Part shown: positions 1-13,655 of the stretch, in pieces | How the letters are laid out: every line of letters starts with the position of its first letter | Numbering within the stretch: position 1 is the stretch's first letter | Origin: Mesorhizobium liriopis | GTDB lineage: Bacteria; Pseudomonadota; Alphaproteobacteria; Rhizobiales; Rhizobiaceae | DNA length: 64,000 nucleotides | NCBI RefSeq assembly: GCF_024053505.1 | Contig: NZ_JAMXQS010000008.1 | Location: 1 to 64,000, forward strand | Reading direction: 5' to 3' | Notes under the pieces: generated by a model | Seen by the model: only the letters and a program-made list of their open reading frames with translations | What the model was told of the DNA's origin: nothing | Databases searched by the model: none | Made by a program: the position numbers and the translations under genes

Positions 1-1
1 C

Positions 2-142
2 CAGTTCGTCGTGCTCTGCAAGGCCGACGGCTTCTATAAAGGCCTCTTCATGGTCGAGAAAACATTCAGCAAGGACGACATCAACCGTATCGCCAACGGA
101 ACCGTCGAGCTGTTCATGAATGGCTACAAACCACGAGGGTGA
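2..142 (+). CDS. C-terminal end of a probable TetR/AcrR-family regulator (partial)
   Basis: Only the last 46 codons lie in the window; the gene enters from the left edge and stops with TGA at 140-142. The visible tail ends in a pattern like ...TVELFMNGYKPRG, which resembles the last helix of TetR/AcrR regulators, where a hydrophobic VELFLxGY motif closes the ligand-binding domain. No DNA-binding domain is visible, so the family call is an inference from the tail alone. The gene converges on hutC, whose stop lies 32 bases further on, so it is not part of the hut operon. Confidence 0.45.
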   Translation, partial: QFVVLCKADGFYKGLFMVEKTFSKDDINRIANGTVELFMNGYKPRG

Positions 143-173
143 ACCAAGGGAGCGGTGAAAAAATCGCCGGGGC

Positions 174-911
174 TCAGCTCTCCGCTGGCTTCGTCGAGGC
201 CGGTGTGAAGCGCGCGGTCAGCGCGTGCGTCTGGCCCGGATAGGTCAGCACGACTTTGGTGACCGGGCGCCCTACATTCCAGGTCTTGCGCTCGACCGAC
301 AGGCAGGGTGTTCCCTTGGCGATCCCCAGCGCCCGGCTCGCTTGAGCACTGGCCGCGACCGCGCGGATCGTATGCTCCGCCGCACTCCAGCGCACCGTAT
401 CCAGAAGCCACTGGCCGGGCGGCCGGACGGAAAAATCCACCGCCGAAACATCGGCTGCGGCAGCGAGGCTGATCTGCCGTTCTTCCAGGCAGAAGGGCTG
501 CCCATCGGCGCTGTGCAGGCAGATGAGTTCCAGAACCTCCAGCCGTTCCTCCGACGGGTCCAGCCACGTATCGCCGGCATTCGCTTCGCGCATGGCGCGG
601 TTCAGAAGCCGATAGCCATAGACGCTTTTCGACGCCTCGACTTCGCGTTGGATGTCCTGAATCTCGAGGATCGCCGGTTGCGGCCCCGGCTGAGCGACGC
701 TCGTGCCCGCGCGCCGTTGCCGGACGATCAGCCCTGCGCGCGTCAGTTGCGTCATGACCTTGTTCACCGTCATGCGCGAGCAGCCATAAGCCGCCGCAAT
801 CTCCGTTTCGGATGGCAGCCGATGACCGGGCTGCCATTCCCCTGACAGGATGCGGCCTTCGAGTTCGCGCAGGATACGCCCGTGCAGCGTCTCGTCACCT
901 TCTGCGTTCAC
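174..911 (-). CDS. hutC: HutC, GntR-family histidine utilisation repressor
   Basis: A 245-residue regulator with a GntR winged helix at about residues 9-75 (SETEIAAAYGCSRMTVNKVM is the recognition region) and a UTRA ligand domain at about 95-238. HutC proteins repress hut genes and are released by urocanate; here the location among hut genes supports that role. The chosen start is GTG, with a GGAGG-like site about 10 bases upstream. It lies 19 bases downstream of hutF on the same strand, so the repressor is probably made from the hutF transcript and controls itself through the operator at 2341-2354. Length and domain order are normal for the family. Confidence 0.92.
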   Translation of the reverse strand: MNAEGDETLHGRILRELEGRILSGEWQPGHRLPSETEIAAAYGCSRMTVNKVMTQLTRAGLIVRQRRAGTSVAQPGPQPAILEIQDIQREVEASKSVYGYRLLNRAMREANAGDTWLDPSEERLEVLELICLHSADGQPFCLEERQISLAAAADVSAVDFSVRPPGQWLLDTVRWSAAEHTIRAVAASAQASRALGIAKGTPCLSVERKTWNVGRPVTKVVLTYPGQTHALTARFTPASTKPAES

Positions 912-930
912 GATCGAGGCGCCTCCCGTT

Positions 931-2277
931 TCAAGCCGCGGCGCTCAGTGCCGCCATGGCCTCGTGGAACCGCGCTTCGATCCGCTTGCGCGCGACATGC
1001 CGGCCATCTTCGACCAACAGCCGGCCGCGCACCCAGACCCGGTCGATGCCGATCCTGCCCGCAAAAATCCAGTGGTCGAGCAATGCGTCCTGCGTCACAT
1101 GCGGTGCGGCTTCCGTGTTGAGCGCCACCAGGTCGGCCTCCGAGCCGACCGCGATGCCATGCGAAACGCCGAGCGCCCGCGCGCCGCCCTCGAGCGCCCG
1201 GTTGAACAGCGCCGCACCGGTCGAGCCGCCGGGCGCGGCCAGCACATTGCGGGCCTTAAGCGCCAGCCGCTGTGAATATTCGAGCTGCCTGAGTTCGCCC
1301 ACGAGGGAAATCTCGATGTTCGAATCCGATCCCACGCCCCAGGCACCACCGCCTTCGAGAAACTTGGCCGAAAAAATTCCGTCGCCCAGATTGGCTTCGG
1401 TGATCGGGCAGAGGCCCGCTATCGCACCGGATGCGAGCATCCCTCTGATCTCACTGTTCTCTATATGCGTGGCATGGATCAGGCACCAGTTTCTGTCCAC
1501 CGGCGCGTGGCCGAGCAGCCATTCGACCGGCCGTGCTCCGCTCCAGGCGAGGCAGTCGGCGACTTCCATTTGCTGTTCGGCCACATGGATATGGACAGGG
1601 CCATCCCCGGCCAGCGGCAGGATCGCCATGAGTTCGTCAGGTGTCGCCGCGCGAAGGCTATGCGGGGCGATGCCCACCACGGCGCCCTCCAGACCGTCCA
1701 CCGCCTTCCGGCTCGCTTCCACGAGCCGCGCGAAGCGGTCGGGCGTGTTAACGAAGCGGCGCTGCCCCTCCACTGGTGCGGCACCCCCGAAGCCCGAGCG
1801 GTTGTAGAAGACGGGCAGAAGCGTGAGCCCGATGCCGGCCGCGTGGCTCGCGGCCGCGATCCGCACCGCGAGCTCGGCCACATCGTCGTAAGCGCCGCCA
1901 TCCGGCGCATGGTGCAGATAATGAAACTCGCCGACGCGCCCGAAGCCCGCTTCCAGCATCTCGACATAGAGAAGGGCCGCCACCGCCTCCAGCTGCTCGG
2001 GCGTCATGCGAAGCGCGAAGCGATACATCACCTCGCGCCAGCTCCAGAAACTGTCCGCTCCCGGCCCGCGCCGTTCCGCGAGGCCCGCCATGGCGCGCTG
2101 GAAGGCATGGCTGTGCAGGTTGGTTATCGCGGGAACGAGAACCTCCGCGCGTTCGTCACCAGCCACCGGCCCGACGCCCGTCTCCATGGTCGCGATGCGG
2201 CCTTCTGAAACCGTGATGCGAACACCGTCCGCCCACCCGTCTCGAAGCAGGGCTGAGCGTGCGTGAAGTGTGAGCAT
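931..2277 (-). CDS. hutF: Formimidoylglutamate deiminase
   Basis: A 448-residue amidohydrolase. HutF hydrolyses N-formimidoyl-L-glutamate to N-formyl-L-glutamate and ammonia, the fourth step of the five-step histidine degradation route. The N-terminal metal motif NLHSHAF places H55 and H57 as metal ligands, and HIHVAEQ and the later GSDSN segment fit the HutF branch of the superfamily. A much longer open frame continues upstream, but the start at 2277 has a GGGGA site just before it and gives the usual family length of about 450. No hutG (formylglutamate hydrolase) was seen in the window. It is divergent from hutI and co-directional with hutC. Confidence 0.93.
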   Translation of the reverse strand: MLTLHARSALLRDGWADGVRITVSEGRIATMETGVGPVAGDERAEVLVPAITNLHSHAFQRAMAGLAERRGPGADSFWSWREVMYRFALRMTPEQLEAVAALLYVEMLEAGFGRVGEFHYLHHAPDGGAYDDVAELAVRIAAASHAAGIGLTLLPVFYNRSGFGGAAPVEGQRRFVNTPDRFARLVEASRKAVDGLEGAVVGIAPHSLRAATPDELMAILPLAGDGPVHIHVAEQQMEVADCLAWSGARPVEWLLGHAPVDRNWCLIHATHIENSEIRGMLASGAIAGLCPITEANLGDGIFSAKFLEGGGAWGVGSDSNIEISLVGELRQLEYSQRLALKARNVLAAPGGSTGAALFNRALEGGARALGVSHGIAVGSEADLVALNTEAAPHVTQDALLDHWIFAGRIGIDRVWVRGRLLVEDGRHVARKRIEARFHEAMAALSAAA

Positions 2278-2324
2278 ATCGGTTTTCCCCTTTGCGAGGC
2301 ACGTCTTTCGACCCCAAGCCACGC

Positions 2325-2352
2325 TTGCCAACGCTTCCGATATGTCTATACA
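2325..2352 (+). promoter_or_regulatory. Probable sigma-70 promoter of hutI-hutH
   Basis: TTGCCA at 2325-2330 is separated by 16 bases from TATACA at 2347-2352, a good housekeeping promoter match. It points at hutI, whose start at 2378 is 26 bases past the -10. The -10 lies inside the operator palindrome at 2341-2354, so a bound repressor would block RNA polymerase directly. Confidence 0.6.
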
Positions 2353-2354
2353 TA
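2341..2354. promoter_or_regulatory. HutC-like operator in the hutF/hutI divergent region
   Basis: TATGTCTATACATA is a 14-base near-perfect palindrome (one mismatched pair) in the roughly 100-base gap between the divergent hutF and hutI starts. GntR/HutC-family regulators bind short TGTAxxTACA-like palindromes, and the encoded HutC lies in this locus. It covers the hutI -10 and could also serve the leftward hutF-hutC promoter. The assignment to HutC is inference. Confidence 0.6.
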
Positions 2355-2377
2355 AAGGCGCGAGATGGAAAGGCTTC

Positions 2378-3613
2378 ATGGTGACGTCCGGTTCTGCGGC
2401 CCCTTCCCAAACCCTCTGGCGCAACCTGCGCCTCGCAACGCTTGCGCCCGATCGTCCCGGCCTGGGCATCGTCGAGCGTGGCGCCATCGCCGTTTCACAT
2501 GGGCGCATCCTGTTCGCAGGTGCCGAGGCCGAGCTGCCGTCAGGGTTCGAGGCGTTCGAGCCGATCGACGGCGAGGGCCGTTGGGCGACGCCCGCGCTGG
2601 TCGATTGCCACACGCACCTTGTCTATGGCGGCAACCGCGCCAAGGAGTTCGAGATGCGCCTCGAAGGCGCGTCCTATGAAGAGATCGCGCGGGCGGGCGG
2701 CGGCATCGTGTCCTCGGTTGCGGCCACCAATGCGCTCTCCGTCGAGGAACTGGTGGAAGCCTCGTTGCCGCGCCTCGACGCGCTTCTGGGCGAGGGGGTT
2801 TCCACGGTCGAGATCAAGTCCGGCTACGGGCTTTCGGTCGAGGGCGAGCTCAACATGCTCCGCGCCGCGCGAGAGCTCGGCCGCCGCCGTCCGGTCCGGG
2901 TCGTTTCCTCATGGCTCGCCGCCCATGCCGTGCCCAAGGACTACAAGGACCGCCGCGATCTCTTTCTTGCCGATGTCGTGCTGAAGGGCATGGACCGCGC
3001 CAGGGCGGAAGCGCTGGCCGATGCGGTGGATGGTTTCTGCGAGACTATCGCCTTTTCGCCGGCGGAGATCGCGCGCGTGTTCGACCATGCCAAGGCGCTG
3101 GGCCTGCCCGTCAAGCTCCACGCCGAACAGCTTTCCAACCTCGGCGGCGCGAAGCTTGCCGCCTCCTATGGCGCGCTCTCCGCCGATCACCTCGAATATC
3201 TCGATGCCGAAGGCGCCGCCGCCATGGCCGAAGCGGGTACCGTCGCCGTGCTCCTGCCCGGCGCGTTCTATGCCATTCGCGAAACGCGCAAGCCGCCGGT
3301 GCAACTCTTGCGCGACGCCCGTGTGCCGATCGCGGTCGCCACCGACTGCAATCCCGGCACCTCGCCGCTCACCTCGCTTCTGCTCGCCATGAACATGGCC
3401 TCCACGCTGTTCGAGCTGACGGTCGTGGAAAGCCTCGCGGGTGCGACCCGCGAGGGTGCCCGCGCGCTTGGTCTTCTCCACGAGACCGGCACGCTCGAAG
3501 CCGGCAAGTCGGCCGACTTCGCGATCTGGAACATCGAAAGCCCGGCCGAGCTCGTCTACCGCATGGGCTTCAACCCGCTCCACGCGCGGGTCTTCAGGGG
3601 AGAGGTCGTCTGA
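2378..3613 (+). CDS. hutI: Imidazolonepropionase
   Basis: A 411-residue amidohydrolase that opens imidazolone-5-propionate to N-formimidoyl-L-glutamate, the third step of histidine degradation. DCHTH at residues 76-80 gives the zinc ligands H78 and H80. HAEQLS and ATDCNPGT later in the chain are typical HutI metal and substrate motifs. The open frame extends 36 codons upstream, but the ATG at 2378 has a GGAAAGG ribosome site 5-6 bases ahead, lies after the promoter, and gives the normal length. Its TGA shares bases with the hutH ATG (TGATG), so the two are translationally coupled. Confidence 0.95.
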   Translation: MVTSGSAAPSQTLWRNLRLATLAPDRPGLGIVERGAIAVSHGRILFAGAEAELPSGFEAFEPIDGEGRWATPALVDCHTHLVYGGNRAKEFEMRLEGASYEEIARAGGGIVSSVAATNALSVEELVEASLPRLDALLGEGVSTVEIKSGYGLSVEGELNMLRAARELGRRRPVRVVSSWLAAHAVPKDYKDRRDLFLADVVLKGMDRARAEALADAVDGFCETIAFSPAEIARVFDHAKALGLPVKLHAEQLSNLGGAKLAASYGALSADHLEYLDAEGAAAMAEAGTVAVLLPGAFYAIRETRKPPVQLLRDARVPIAVATDCNPGTSPLTSLLLAMNMASTLFELTVVESLAGATREGARALGLLHETGTLEAGKSADFAIWNIESPAELVYRMGFNPLHARVFRGEVV

Positions 3614-5148
3614 TGGCACTCACGCTGACACCCGGCGCGGTCTCGCTTCCCCAGCTCGAGCAGATTTATTGGGAGAATACACCGGCCCGCGTCGACCCCG
3701 TGTTTCACTCGGCCATCACCCGCGCGGCGGAACGCATCGCGGCAATCGCCGGCGGCGCGGAACCGGTCTACGGCATCAACACAGGCTTCGGAAAGCTCGC
3801 TTCGATCAGAATCGACGGCGCGGATGTGGCCACCCTTCAGCGCAACCTGATCCTGTCCCATTGCTGCGGCGTCGGCGCAGCCCTGCCCGAAAGCATCGTG
3901 CGCCTCCTCATGGCGCTCAAGCTCGTATCGCTCGGGCGCGGGGCGTCCGGGGTGCGGCTCGAGCTTGTCCGGTTGATCGAAGCCATGCTGGAACAGGGCG
4001 TCGTGCCGGTCATCCCCGAAAAGGGATCGGTCGGTGCATCGGGAGACCTCGCGCCGCTCGCCCATATGGCCGCCGTGATGATGGGCGAGGGCGAAGCCTT
4101 TTTCGCGGGCGAACGCTTGCCGGGCACCGATGCCTTGAAACGCGCCGGTCTTTTACCCGTGGTGCTCGCCGCCAAGGAAGGCCTGGCGCTCATCAACGGC
4201 ACGCAGGTTTCGACCGCACTCGCGCTCGCTGGCCTGTTTCGTGCCCATCGCGCGGCCCAGGCGGCCCTCGTCACCGGCGCGCTTTCGACCGATGCGGCGA
4301 TGGGCTCGTCCGCGCCTTTCCATCCGGAGATCCACGCGCTCCGCGGCCATGCCGGCCAGATCGATGCGGCGGCCTCGCTGCGTGCGCTTCTGGCCGGCTC
4401 GCCCATCCGCGAAAGCCACCTCACAGGCGATGAGCGTGTGCAGGACCCTTACTGCATCCGCTGCCAGCCCCAGGTGGACGGCGCCTGCCTCGATATCCTG
4501 CGCCAGGCCGCGCGGACGCTCACAGTCGAAGCCAATGCGGTCACCGACAACCCCTTGGTGCTCTCCGATGGCTTGGTGGTGTCGGGCGGCAATTTCCACG
4601 CCGAACCCGTGGCGCTCGCGGCCGATGGGATTGCGCTCGCGGTCTGCGAGATCGGCGCCATCGCCCAGCGCCGCATCGCGCTTCTGGTCGATCCCGCACT
4701 GTCCTACGGGCTGCCGGCCTTTCTCGCCAAAAAGCCGGGGCTGAATTCCGGTCTGATGATCGCCGAAGTCACCTCCGCCGCCCTGATGTCGGAGAACAAG
4801 CAGATGGCGCATCCGGCCTCGGTGGATTCCACGCCGACCTCGGCCAATCAGGAAGACCATGTGTCGATGGCCTGCCACGGCGCGCGGCGCCTGCTGCCGA
4901 TGACGGAAAACCTCTTCACCATCATCGGCATCGAAGCGCTGACGGCGGTGCAGGGTGTCGATCTGCGCGCGCCGCTCGAAACCAGTCCGCTCTTGAAACA
5001 GGCGGTCGGCGCGGTGAGAGCGGTGGTGCCGGGGCTGGACGAGGACCGCTACATGGCGCCGGACCTGGCGGCAGCAGGAGAACTGGTCGCATCGGGCAGG
5101 CTGGCCGCGAGCGTTGGCGCCGGAGTGTTGCCGGAACTCGCTCAATGA
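3613..5148 (+). CDS. hutH: Histidine ammonia-lyase
   Basis: A 511-residue cytosolic enzyme that removes ammonia from L-histidine to give trans-urocanate, the first step of the pathway. The tripeptide A142-S143-G144, within [12 protein letters not shown], forms the MIO electrophile. YGINTGFG near residue 53 holds the catalytic tyrosine, and the NQEDHVSM motif near the end is also conserved. It overlaps the end of hutI by one base and is separated from hutU by about 230 bases containing a repeat. The product urocanate is also the usual HutC inducer. Confidence 0.97.
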   Translation: MALTLTPGAVSLPQLEQIYWENTPARVDPVFHSAITRAAERIAAIAGGAEPVYGINTGFGKLASIRIDGADVATLQRNLILSHCCGVGAALPESIVRLLMALKLVSLGRGASGVRLELVRLIEAMLEQGVVPVIPEKGSVGASGDLAPLAHMAAVMMGEGEAFFAGERLPGTDALKRAGLLPVVLAAKEGLALINGTQVSTALALAGLFRAHRAAQAALVTGALSTDAAMGSSAPFHPEIHALRGHAGQIDAAASLRALLAGSPIRESHLTGDERVQDPYCIRCQPQVDGACLDILRQAARTLTVEANAVTDNPLVLSDGLVVSGGNFHAEPVALAADGIALAVCEIGAIAQRRIALLVDPALSYGLPAFLAKKPGLNSGLMIAEVTSAALMSENKQMAHPASVDSTPTSANQEDHVSMACHGARRLLPMTENLFTIIGIEALTAVQGVDLRAPLETSPLLKQAVGAVRAVVPGLDEDRYMAPDLAAAGELVASGRLAASVGAGVLPELAQ

Positions 5149-5174
5149 TGAGGCCAATACACAGCGGCCACATC

Positions 5175-5319
5175 ACCCCCACCCTGTATCCCTCCCCACA
5201 AGGGGGAGGGGAGACGTCACCGCCGTGTATCGATCTGCGCCGCCGCGCTGAGATCGGGAGGAAGAGGTCCAACGTTCACGTCCCTCTCCCCCTTGTGGGG
5301 AGGGATACAGGGTGGGGGT
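5175..5319. repeat. REP-like inverted repeat between hutH and hutU
   Basis: Two arms of about 34 bases, at 5175-5210 and 5286-5319, are near-perfect inverse copies of each other. Each carries a CCCTCCCC-ACA-AGGGGGAGGG type core plus CCCTGTATCC. The roughly 75 bases between them contain no gene. Small palindromic intergenic elements with this CCTCCCC/GGGGAGG core occur in alphaproteobacteria. Transcribed through from hutH, it could fold into a very strong hairpin and tune hutU expression or protect the upstream mRNA end. The origin is unknown, and no transposase is nearby. Confidence 0.8.
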
Positions 5320-5376
5320 AACCTCTCCGCCGCGAAAACCTTCAAACGATCCGCCACCCTCAGCCCGGAACCCTTC

Positions 5377-7062
<1,686 letters not shown>

Positions 7063-7215
7063 CCGATCCGCATCACAGCGGAACCGCTCGCTCGCCCTGT
7101 TCGAGACAAAGCAAGGCTTTGCCGCACAATCGTGTGGCCGGAGAAAAGCCGTGCTTTCCAGTGTCGGTCCAAGAGGCGATGATGACGCGTCATTGGAACC
7201 GAATGGAGGCTGGAT

Positions 7216-8154
7216 ATGCGGGCCAAGGGCCGTTTGTTGATGTCAGCGCTGGCGATGGCTCTGGCTCTCGCGCCGGGCGTGAGCCGTGGGGAGGATCAGT
7301 CGCTCTGGAAGCTTTATGAGGACCACTTCAAGACCGCGAAATATATCGATCTGACCCATGCCTTCGCGCCCGTGCAGCCGGTCTGGCCGGGCTTCGCCAA
7401 TTCCACCTTCAAGCCGGCCGTCGCCGGTCAGGACATCGAAGGCTATGTGAAGAAGGGCGAGGAGTTCACTTACAGCAAGCACGGCTTCGTCGCTTCCGCC
7501 TATGACCTGACCACCGACCAGTACGGCACCCAGCTCGACCCGCCCTCGCACTGGAACCCGCTGGGCGCCACCATCAGCGATCTGCCCGCCACCTACGCCG
7601 TCAGGCCTCTGGTCGTCATCGACATCAGCGGCAAGGTGAAGACGGATGAGGGCTACCACCTTCAGGTCGCCGATATCGAGGATTGGGAAAAGCGGCACGG
7701 CCGCATTCCGGAAGGCGCGGTCGTCTTCGTGCGCTCCGACTGGAGCAAGAAGTGGGACGATCCCAAGCGCTTCAACGAGAAGCCGTTCCCCGGCGTCGGC
7801 CTCGACGCGCTGAAGTTCCTGCATCTCGGGCGCAAGATCCTGTTCCACGGCCATGAGCCGCTCGACACCGACACCACGCCCAACCTCGAAGGCGAGCACT
7901 GGCTCCTGCACAACGACTTCACGCAGGCCGAAGGCGTCGCCAATCTCGACAAGGTTCCGGAGGCCGGCGCACTCGTCACCATCGGCTTCGCCAAGCCGCA
8001 GGGCGGCTCGGGCGGCTATGCGCGCTACATCGCCATCGCGCCGGCCGGTTGGAGAGAGGGCGTTTCGGTCGCAGACGCCCCCGGCGCGCCGCTCCCGCGC
8101 CAAACGGCCCCGCTCAAGCGCGACGAAAACGGTGTGTTTCGTCCCACGCCCTGA
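7216..8154 (+). CDS. Exported cyclase-family (kynurenine formamidase-like) hydrolase
   Basis: A 312-residue protein with a clear Sec signal peptide (positive start, then LLMSALAMALALAPG, cleavage near residue 26), so it acts in the periplasm. The body matches the cyclase/kynurenine formamidase superfamily. The usual metal motif HxGTHxDxPxH appears here as DQYGTQLDPPSHW, so two of the usual histidines are replaced while D and the last H remain. A GGAGG site 5-6 bases ahead fixes the start. A 12-base palindrome ATGACGCGTCAT at 7182-7193 lies just upstream. The substrate is unknown. It follows hutU but is separated by about 150 bases and ends in its own terminator. Confidence 0.75.
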   Translation: MRAKGRLLMSALAMALALAPGVSRGEDQSLWKLYEDHFKTAKYIDLTHAFAPVQPVWPGFANSTFKPAVAGQDIEGYVKKGEEFTYSKHGFVASAYDLTTDQYGTQLDPPSHWNPLGATISDLPATYAVRPLVVIDISGKVKTDEGYHLQVADIEDWEKRHGRIPEGAVVFVRSDWSKKWDDPKRFNEKPFPGVGLDALKFLHLGRKILFHGHEPLDTDTTPNLEGEHWLLHNDFTQAEGVANLDKVPEAGALVTIGFAKPQGGSGGYARYIAIAPAGWREGVSVADAPGAPLPRQTAPLKRDENGVFRPTP

Positions 8155-8178
8155 TCGGCAGGCGAGACGAACACCATG

Positions 8179-8208
8179 AAAAAAGGCAGCCTCTCCAGGT
8201 TGCCTTTT
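8179..8208 (+). terminator. Intrinsic terminator after the cyclase gene
   Basis: AAAAGGCAGCCT and AGGTTGCCTTTT pair around a CTCC loop and end in a T run. It stands 25 bases after the cyclase stop. The symmetric A and T runs mean it may also act on leftward transcripts. Confidence 0.75.
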
Positions 8209-8335
8209 CGTCCAGCCAGCACGATCGCAGCCGGTTCCGGAGTTGCGCGCGAAGCCGCTCGTTCCAAGCGCTCACATCGCCCTCTCGTCATGCATGGCGG
8301 CAATCGAAATCGCCGCAGTGGCGCCGCCTAAACGC

Positions 8336-8674
8336 TTACCAGCGGATCCGCCGGCAGACCCGACGCCGACGCCCGTTTCTGCGGATCGTGCGGCAGACCG
8401 TCCGATAGCCGCGACGGCGGCGACCACGATAGCCGCGAAAATCGCTGCGCCCTGTGCGGTCGTAGCGACGTTTGCGACGCATTTCCTGCCGGCGGATTCT
8501 GTCCCGCTCGCGATATTGCACGTCCTCGACCGGCGGTTCGCTCGTGCTCAGCTCGTCCAGAATGCCATCCGGATTGATCACAGCGGCTTCCGCCTCTTCT
8601 GGCCCGATGACCTTCGCCACGGCAACAACGCCCGCAAGCCCCAGCAATCCCGCCAGGAATGATCGTCTGTGCAT
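8336..8674 (-). CDS. Small arginine-rich protein with Tat-like signal
   Basis: A 112-residue protein of unknown function. Its N-terminus MHRRSFLAGLLGLAG is a twin-arginine-like signal followed by a hydrophobic stretch, with an A-rich cleavage region near residue 30. The second half is extremely basic (GYRGRRRRGYRTVCRTI and similar) with two cysteines near the end. The start at 8674 has a GAGGA site about 5 bases upstream; an in-frame ATG 12 codons earlier is less likely. Similar RRSFL...RRRRVCRR proteins occur as hypothetical proteins in rhizobia, from memory. It may be an exported nucleic-acid- or polyanion-binding protein, which is inference only. Confidence 0.65.
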   Translation of the reverse strand: MHRRSFLAGLLGLAGVVAVAKVIGPEEAEAAVINPDGILDELSTSEPPVEDVQYRERDRIRRQEMRRKRRYDRTGRSDFRGYRGRRRRGYRTVCRTIRRNGRRRRVCRRIRW

Positions 8675-8793
8675 CTGCGTCCTCTCTAAATCTGAAGGGT
8701 CAATGCGCAAATGGAGCAGAGCAGGGCTGTGAAAAGAGGAAGACCGGCGCCCATCTGCAAAACCAGCATCAATGTTAACGGGCGCGGCAGGGC

Positions 8794-8834
8794 AAAGAAA
8801 AAGGACCCGCCTGCCGGAGTGCAGAACGGGCCCG
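8794..8834 (-). terminator. Intrinsic terminator of gyrB
   Basis: Read on the minus strand, GGGCCCG pairs with CGGGTCC (one G-U pair) across a 17-base loop and is followed by TTTTTCTTT. It starts about 27 bases after the gyrB stop. Confidence 0.75.
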
Positions 8835-8860
8835 ACAATGGCTTTGAGCGAGACGCGCTC

Positions 8861-11326
<2,466 letters not shown>

Positions 11327-11393
11327 TCAACTTCGAAAAACGCGCGAGACGCCGGGAAAGGCTCCCGATTCGCGCAGGGAACTTAACCCCACG

Positions 11394-11422
11394 CATATAG
11401 GGGTTCTGGCCCGATTTTCCAA
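11394..11422 (-). promoter_or_regulatory. Probable sigma-70 promoter of gyrB
   Basis: On the minus strand TTGGAA (plus positions 11417-11422) is followed after 17 bases by TATATG (11394-11399), close to the alphaproteobacterial TTGAC-N17-CTATAT pattern. The predicted leader to the gyrB start at 11317 is about 70 bases. Confidence 0.5.
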
Positions 11423-11545
11423 GCTTTTCAGGCTTTTCCATCCCCTCTTGCCCGAGGGATTGGAACATGGCTTATGCTCCAAACGTCTTGTGCGCGAAGC
11501 GCCCGTCATGTCGGGCGCGGCAAGCCTGAGAGTGCATCACCTTCC

Positions 11546-13456
11546 ATGCCCAACCGCCTCTTCCCGCAGCGCACCAACCGGCCGGCTCCCGTGGTCGGCG
11601 CCAGCCCGGAAATGACCGGCCGCATCGGCCGGTTCGACTGGAGCACGACCCCGCTCGGCCCGCTGGATACCTGGCCCGAGGCCTTGCGCGCGGCCACCCG
11701 CACCATTTTGTGCTCGCCCATGCCGATGGTGATGCTGATCGGCCGCGAGGGCATCATGATCTACAATGACGGGTATGCGGCTTTCGCAGGCGCGCGCCAC
11801 CCATCCGTTCTGGGCATGCCGGTGGCCGAGGCCTTTCCGGAGATCGGCGACTACAACCGCAACGTGATCGACTTTTCCTTCCGAGGCGAAACGCTGTCCC
11901 TGAAGGATCAGGAACTCGCGATGGACCGCAACGGAACGCTCGAGCCGGTCTGGATGGATCTCGACTATTCGCCGCTTCTGGGCGCGGATGGCGAACCCTT
12001 CGGCGTGCTGGCCATCGTCAACGAGACCACGGCCCAGATGCGCACGAAGCGTGCGCTCGCCCGCTCGCAGGAGCAGTTGTCCTTCGCGTTCGATGCATCG
12101 GGCATCGTCGGCTCGTGGGACTGGAACATCGGCACGAACAGCGTCAAGGCGGACAGCCGTTTCGCCGAACTCTATGGCGTCGAACCCGAAGCCGCCCGCC
12201 AGGGCGTGGCGCTCGACGTGTTCATGGGAGGCATCCACGCGGACGACCGCACGATGGTCGCGGAGGCCATCCGCAAAGCCGTGGAAGGCGGCGACGAGCT
12301 GCGGGTCGAATATCGCGTCCATCCCAGACAAGGGGGCGTCCACTGGGTGCTCGCACTCGGCCGCGTCGCACGCGACGAGACGGGCGCGCCGACGCGCCTG
12401 CCGGGCATCGTGCTCGACATTTCCGACCGTCGCGCGCAGGAGGCCCTTCTGTCGGCCAGCGAAGCCAAGTTCCGTGCCATCGCCGACTCCATGCCGCAGA
12501 TGGTCTGGTCCACGCTGCCCGACGGCTTTCACGACTATTACAACGCGCGCTGGTACGAGTTCACCGGCATGCCGGTGGGCTCCACGGACGGCGAGGAATG
12601 GAACGGCATGTTCCATCCCGACGATCAGGCGCGCGCCTGGGAAGTCTGGCGCCACAGCCTCGAAACGGGCGAGCCCTACGAGATCGAATACCGCCTGCGC
12701 CACCATTCAGGGGAATATCGCTGGACGCTCGGCCGCGCGCTGCCCATCCGCGACGCGGAAGGCCGCATCAGCCGCTGGATGGGGACCTGCACCGACATCC
12801 ACGAAACCAAGATCGCGGCCGAAGAGCGCGAGGTGGTGGCGCAGGAACTCAGCCACCGCATCAAGAACATCTTTTCGGTGCTGACCGGCATCGTGTCCCT
12901 GTCCGCGCGCGCCTATCCGGAAGCCAAGCAGTTCGCGGGCGAGTTGCGCCAGCGCATCTTTGCCATGGGCCGCGCGCATGACTTCGTGCGCCCGCATTCC
13001 CGCGCTTCCCGCCCGCAGGCCCAGCAGCATTCGCTCAAAGCCCTCGTCGAGCAGCTCGTGGCGCCGTTCGAGAGCGAGGAGAAATCCATGCGCCTCAGCT
13101 TCACCGGTGACGACGCGGTGATCGACGAGGCGGCGGCGACACCCCTGGCGCTGCTCTTTCACGAACTCGCCACCAACTCCGCCAAATACGGCGCCTTTTC
13201 CGCGCGCGACGGTCGCGTCACGATCGAGGGCCGCAGTCAGGGCGACCGCTACCAGCTGGTCTGGAAGGAACAGGGCGGTCCCGTGGTCGAAGCCTCGCCG
13301 CGCGAAGGCTTCGGCACCCGCCTCATCGCCTTGTCCGTCGAGGGCCAGCTCGGCGGCAAGCTGGAGCGCGCCTGGGAGGCCGACGGCCTGCGCATGCAGA
13401 TCGACGTGCCCCTCGCGGCGCTCAGCCGCTCGGGACGGTTGCAGAAGACCTTTTAG
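11546..13456 (+). CDS. Multi-PAS HWE-family sensor histidine kinase
   Basis: A 636-residue, apparently cytosolic kinase with no membrane segment. The first PAS-like unit (TPLGPLDTWPEALR, then a YNDGYAAF segment) is the type that often opens HWE kinases; two more PAS/PAC units fill residues about 160-420. The phosphoacceptor is H437 in ELSHRIKNIFSVL. The N box is LFHELATNSAKYG, and WKEQGGP with GFGTRLI completes the HWE signature. The start at 11546 is the best ATG, although its ribosome site is weak and a start at 11474 is possible. The receiver gene at 13705-14100, convergent with it across one terminator, may be its partner. Confidence 0.85.
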   Translation: MPNRLFPQRTNRPAPVVGASPEMTGRIGRFDWSTTPLGPLDTWPEALRAATRTILCSPMPMVMLIGREGIMIYNDGYAAFAGARHPSVLGMPVAEAFPEIGDYNRNVIDFSFRGETLSLKDQELAMDRNGTLEPVWMDLDYSPLLGADGEPFGVLAIVNETTAQMRTKRALARSQEQLSFAFDASGIVGSWDWNIGTNSVKADSRFAELYGVEPEAARQGVALDVFMGGIHADDRTMVAEAIRKAVEGGDELRVEYRVHPRQGGVHWVLALGRVARDETGAPTRLPGIVLDISDRRAQEALLSASEAKFRAIADSMPQMVWSTLPDGFHDYYNARWYEFTGMPVGSTDGEEWNGMFHPDDQARAWEVWRHSLETGEPYEIEYRLRHHSGEYRWTLGRALPIRDAEGRISRWMGTCTDIHETKIAAEEREVVAQELSHRIKNIFSVLTGIVSLSARAYPEAKQFAGELRQRIFAMGRAHDFVRPHSRASRPQAQQHSLKALVEQLVAPFESEEKSMRLSFTGDDAVIDEAAATPLALLFHELATNSAKYGAFSARDGRVTIEGRSQGDRYQLVWKEQGGPVVEASPREGFGTRLIALSVEGQLGGKLERAWEADGLRMQIDVPLAALSRSGRLQKTF

Positions 13457-13655
13457 GCGGCGTCGCGGCTTCATGGCTGTTGCCGGGGTTGAGCGTCGTT
13501 CGCACCACACCACGCCTTAGGCCATCCGAAAGGCAGGTCCGGGGATGGGGTGATATCTAAAAGGCTCCGGCGCATCCGACTGAAAACCGAACGGCGTTGC
13601 TCTTTCACGGGATGGGACGACTAACGTCGCCGGACAGGTCTCAGGCTGGCGCAAC

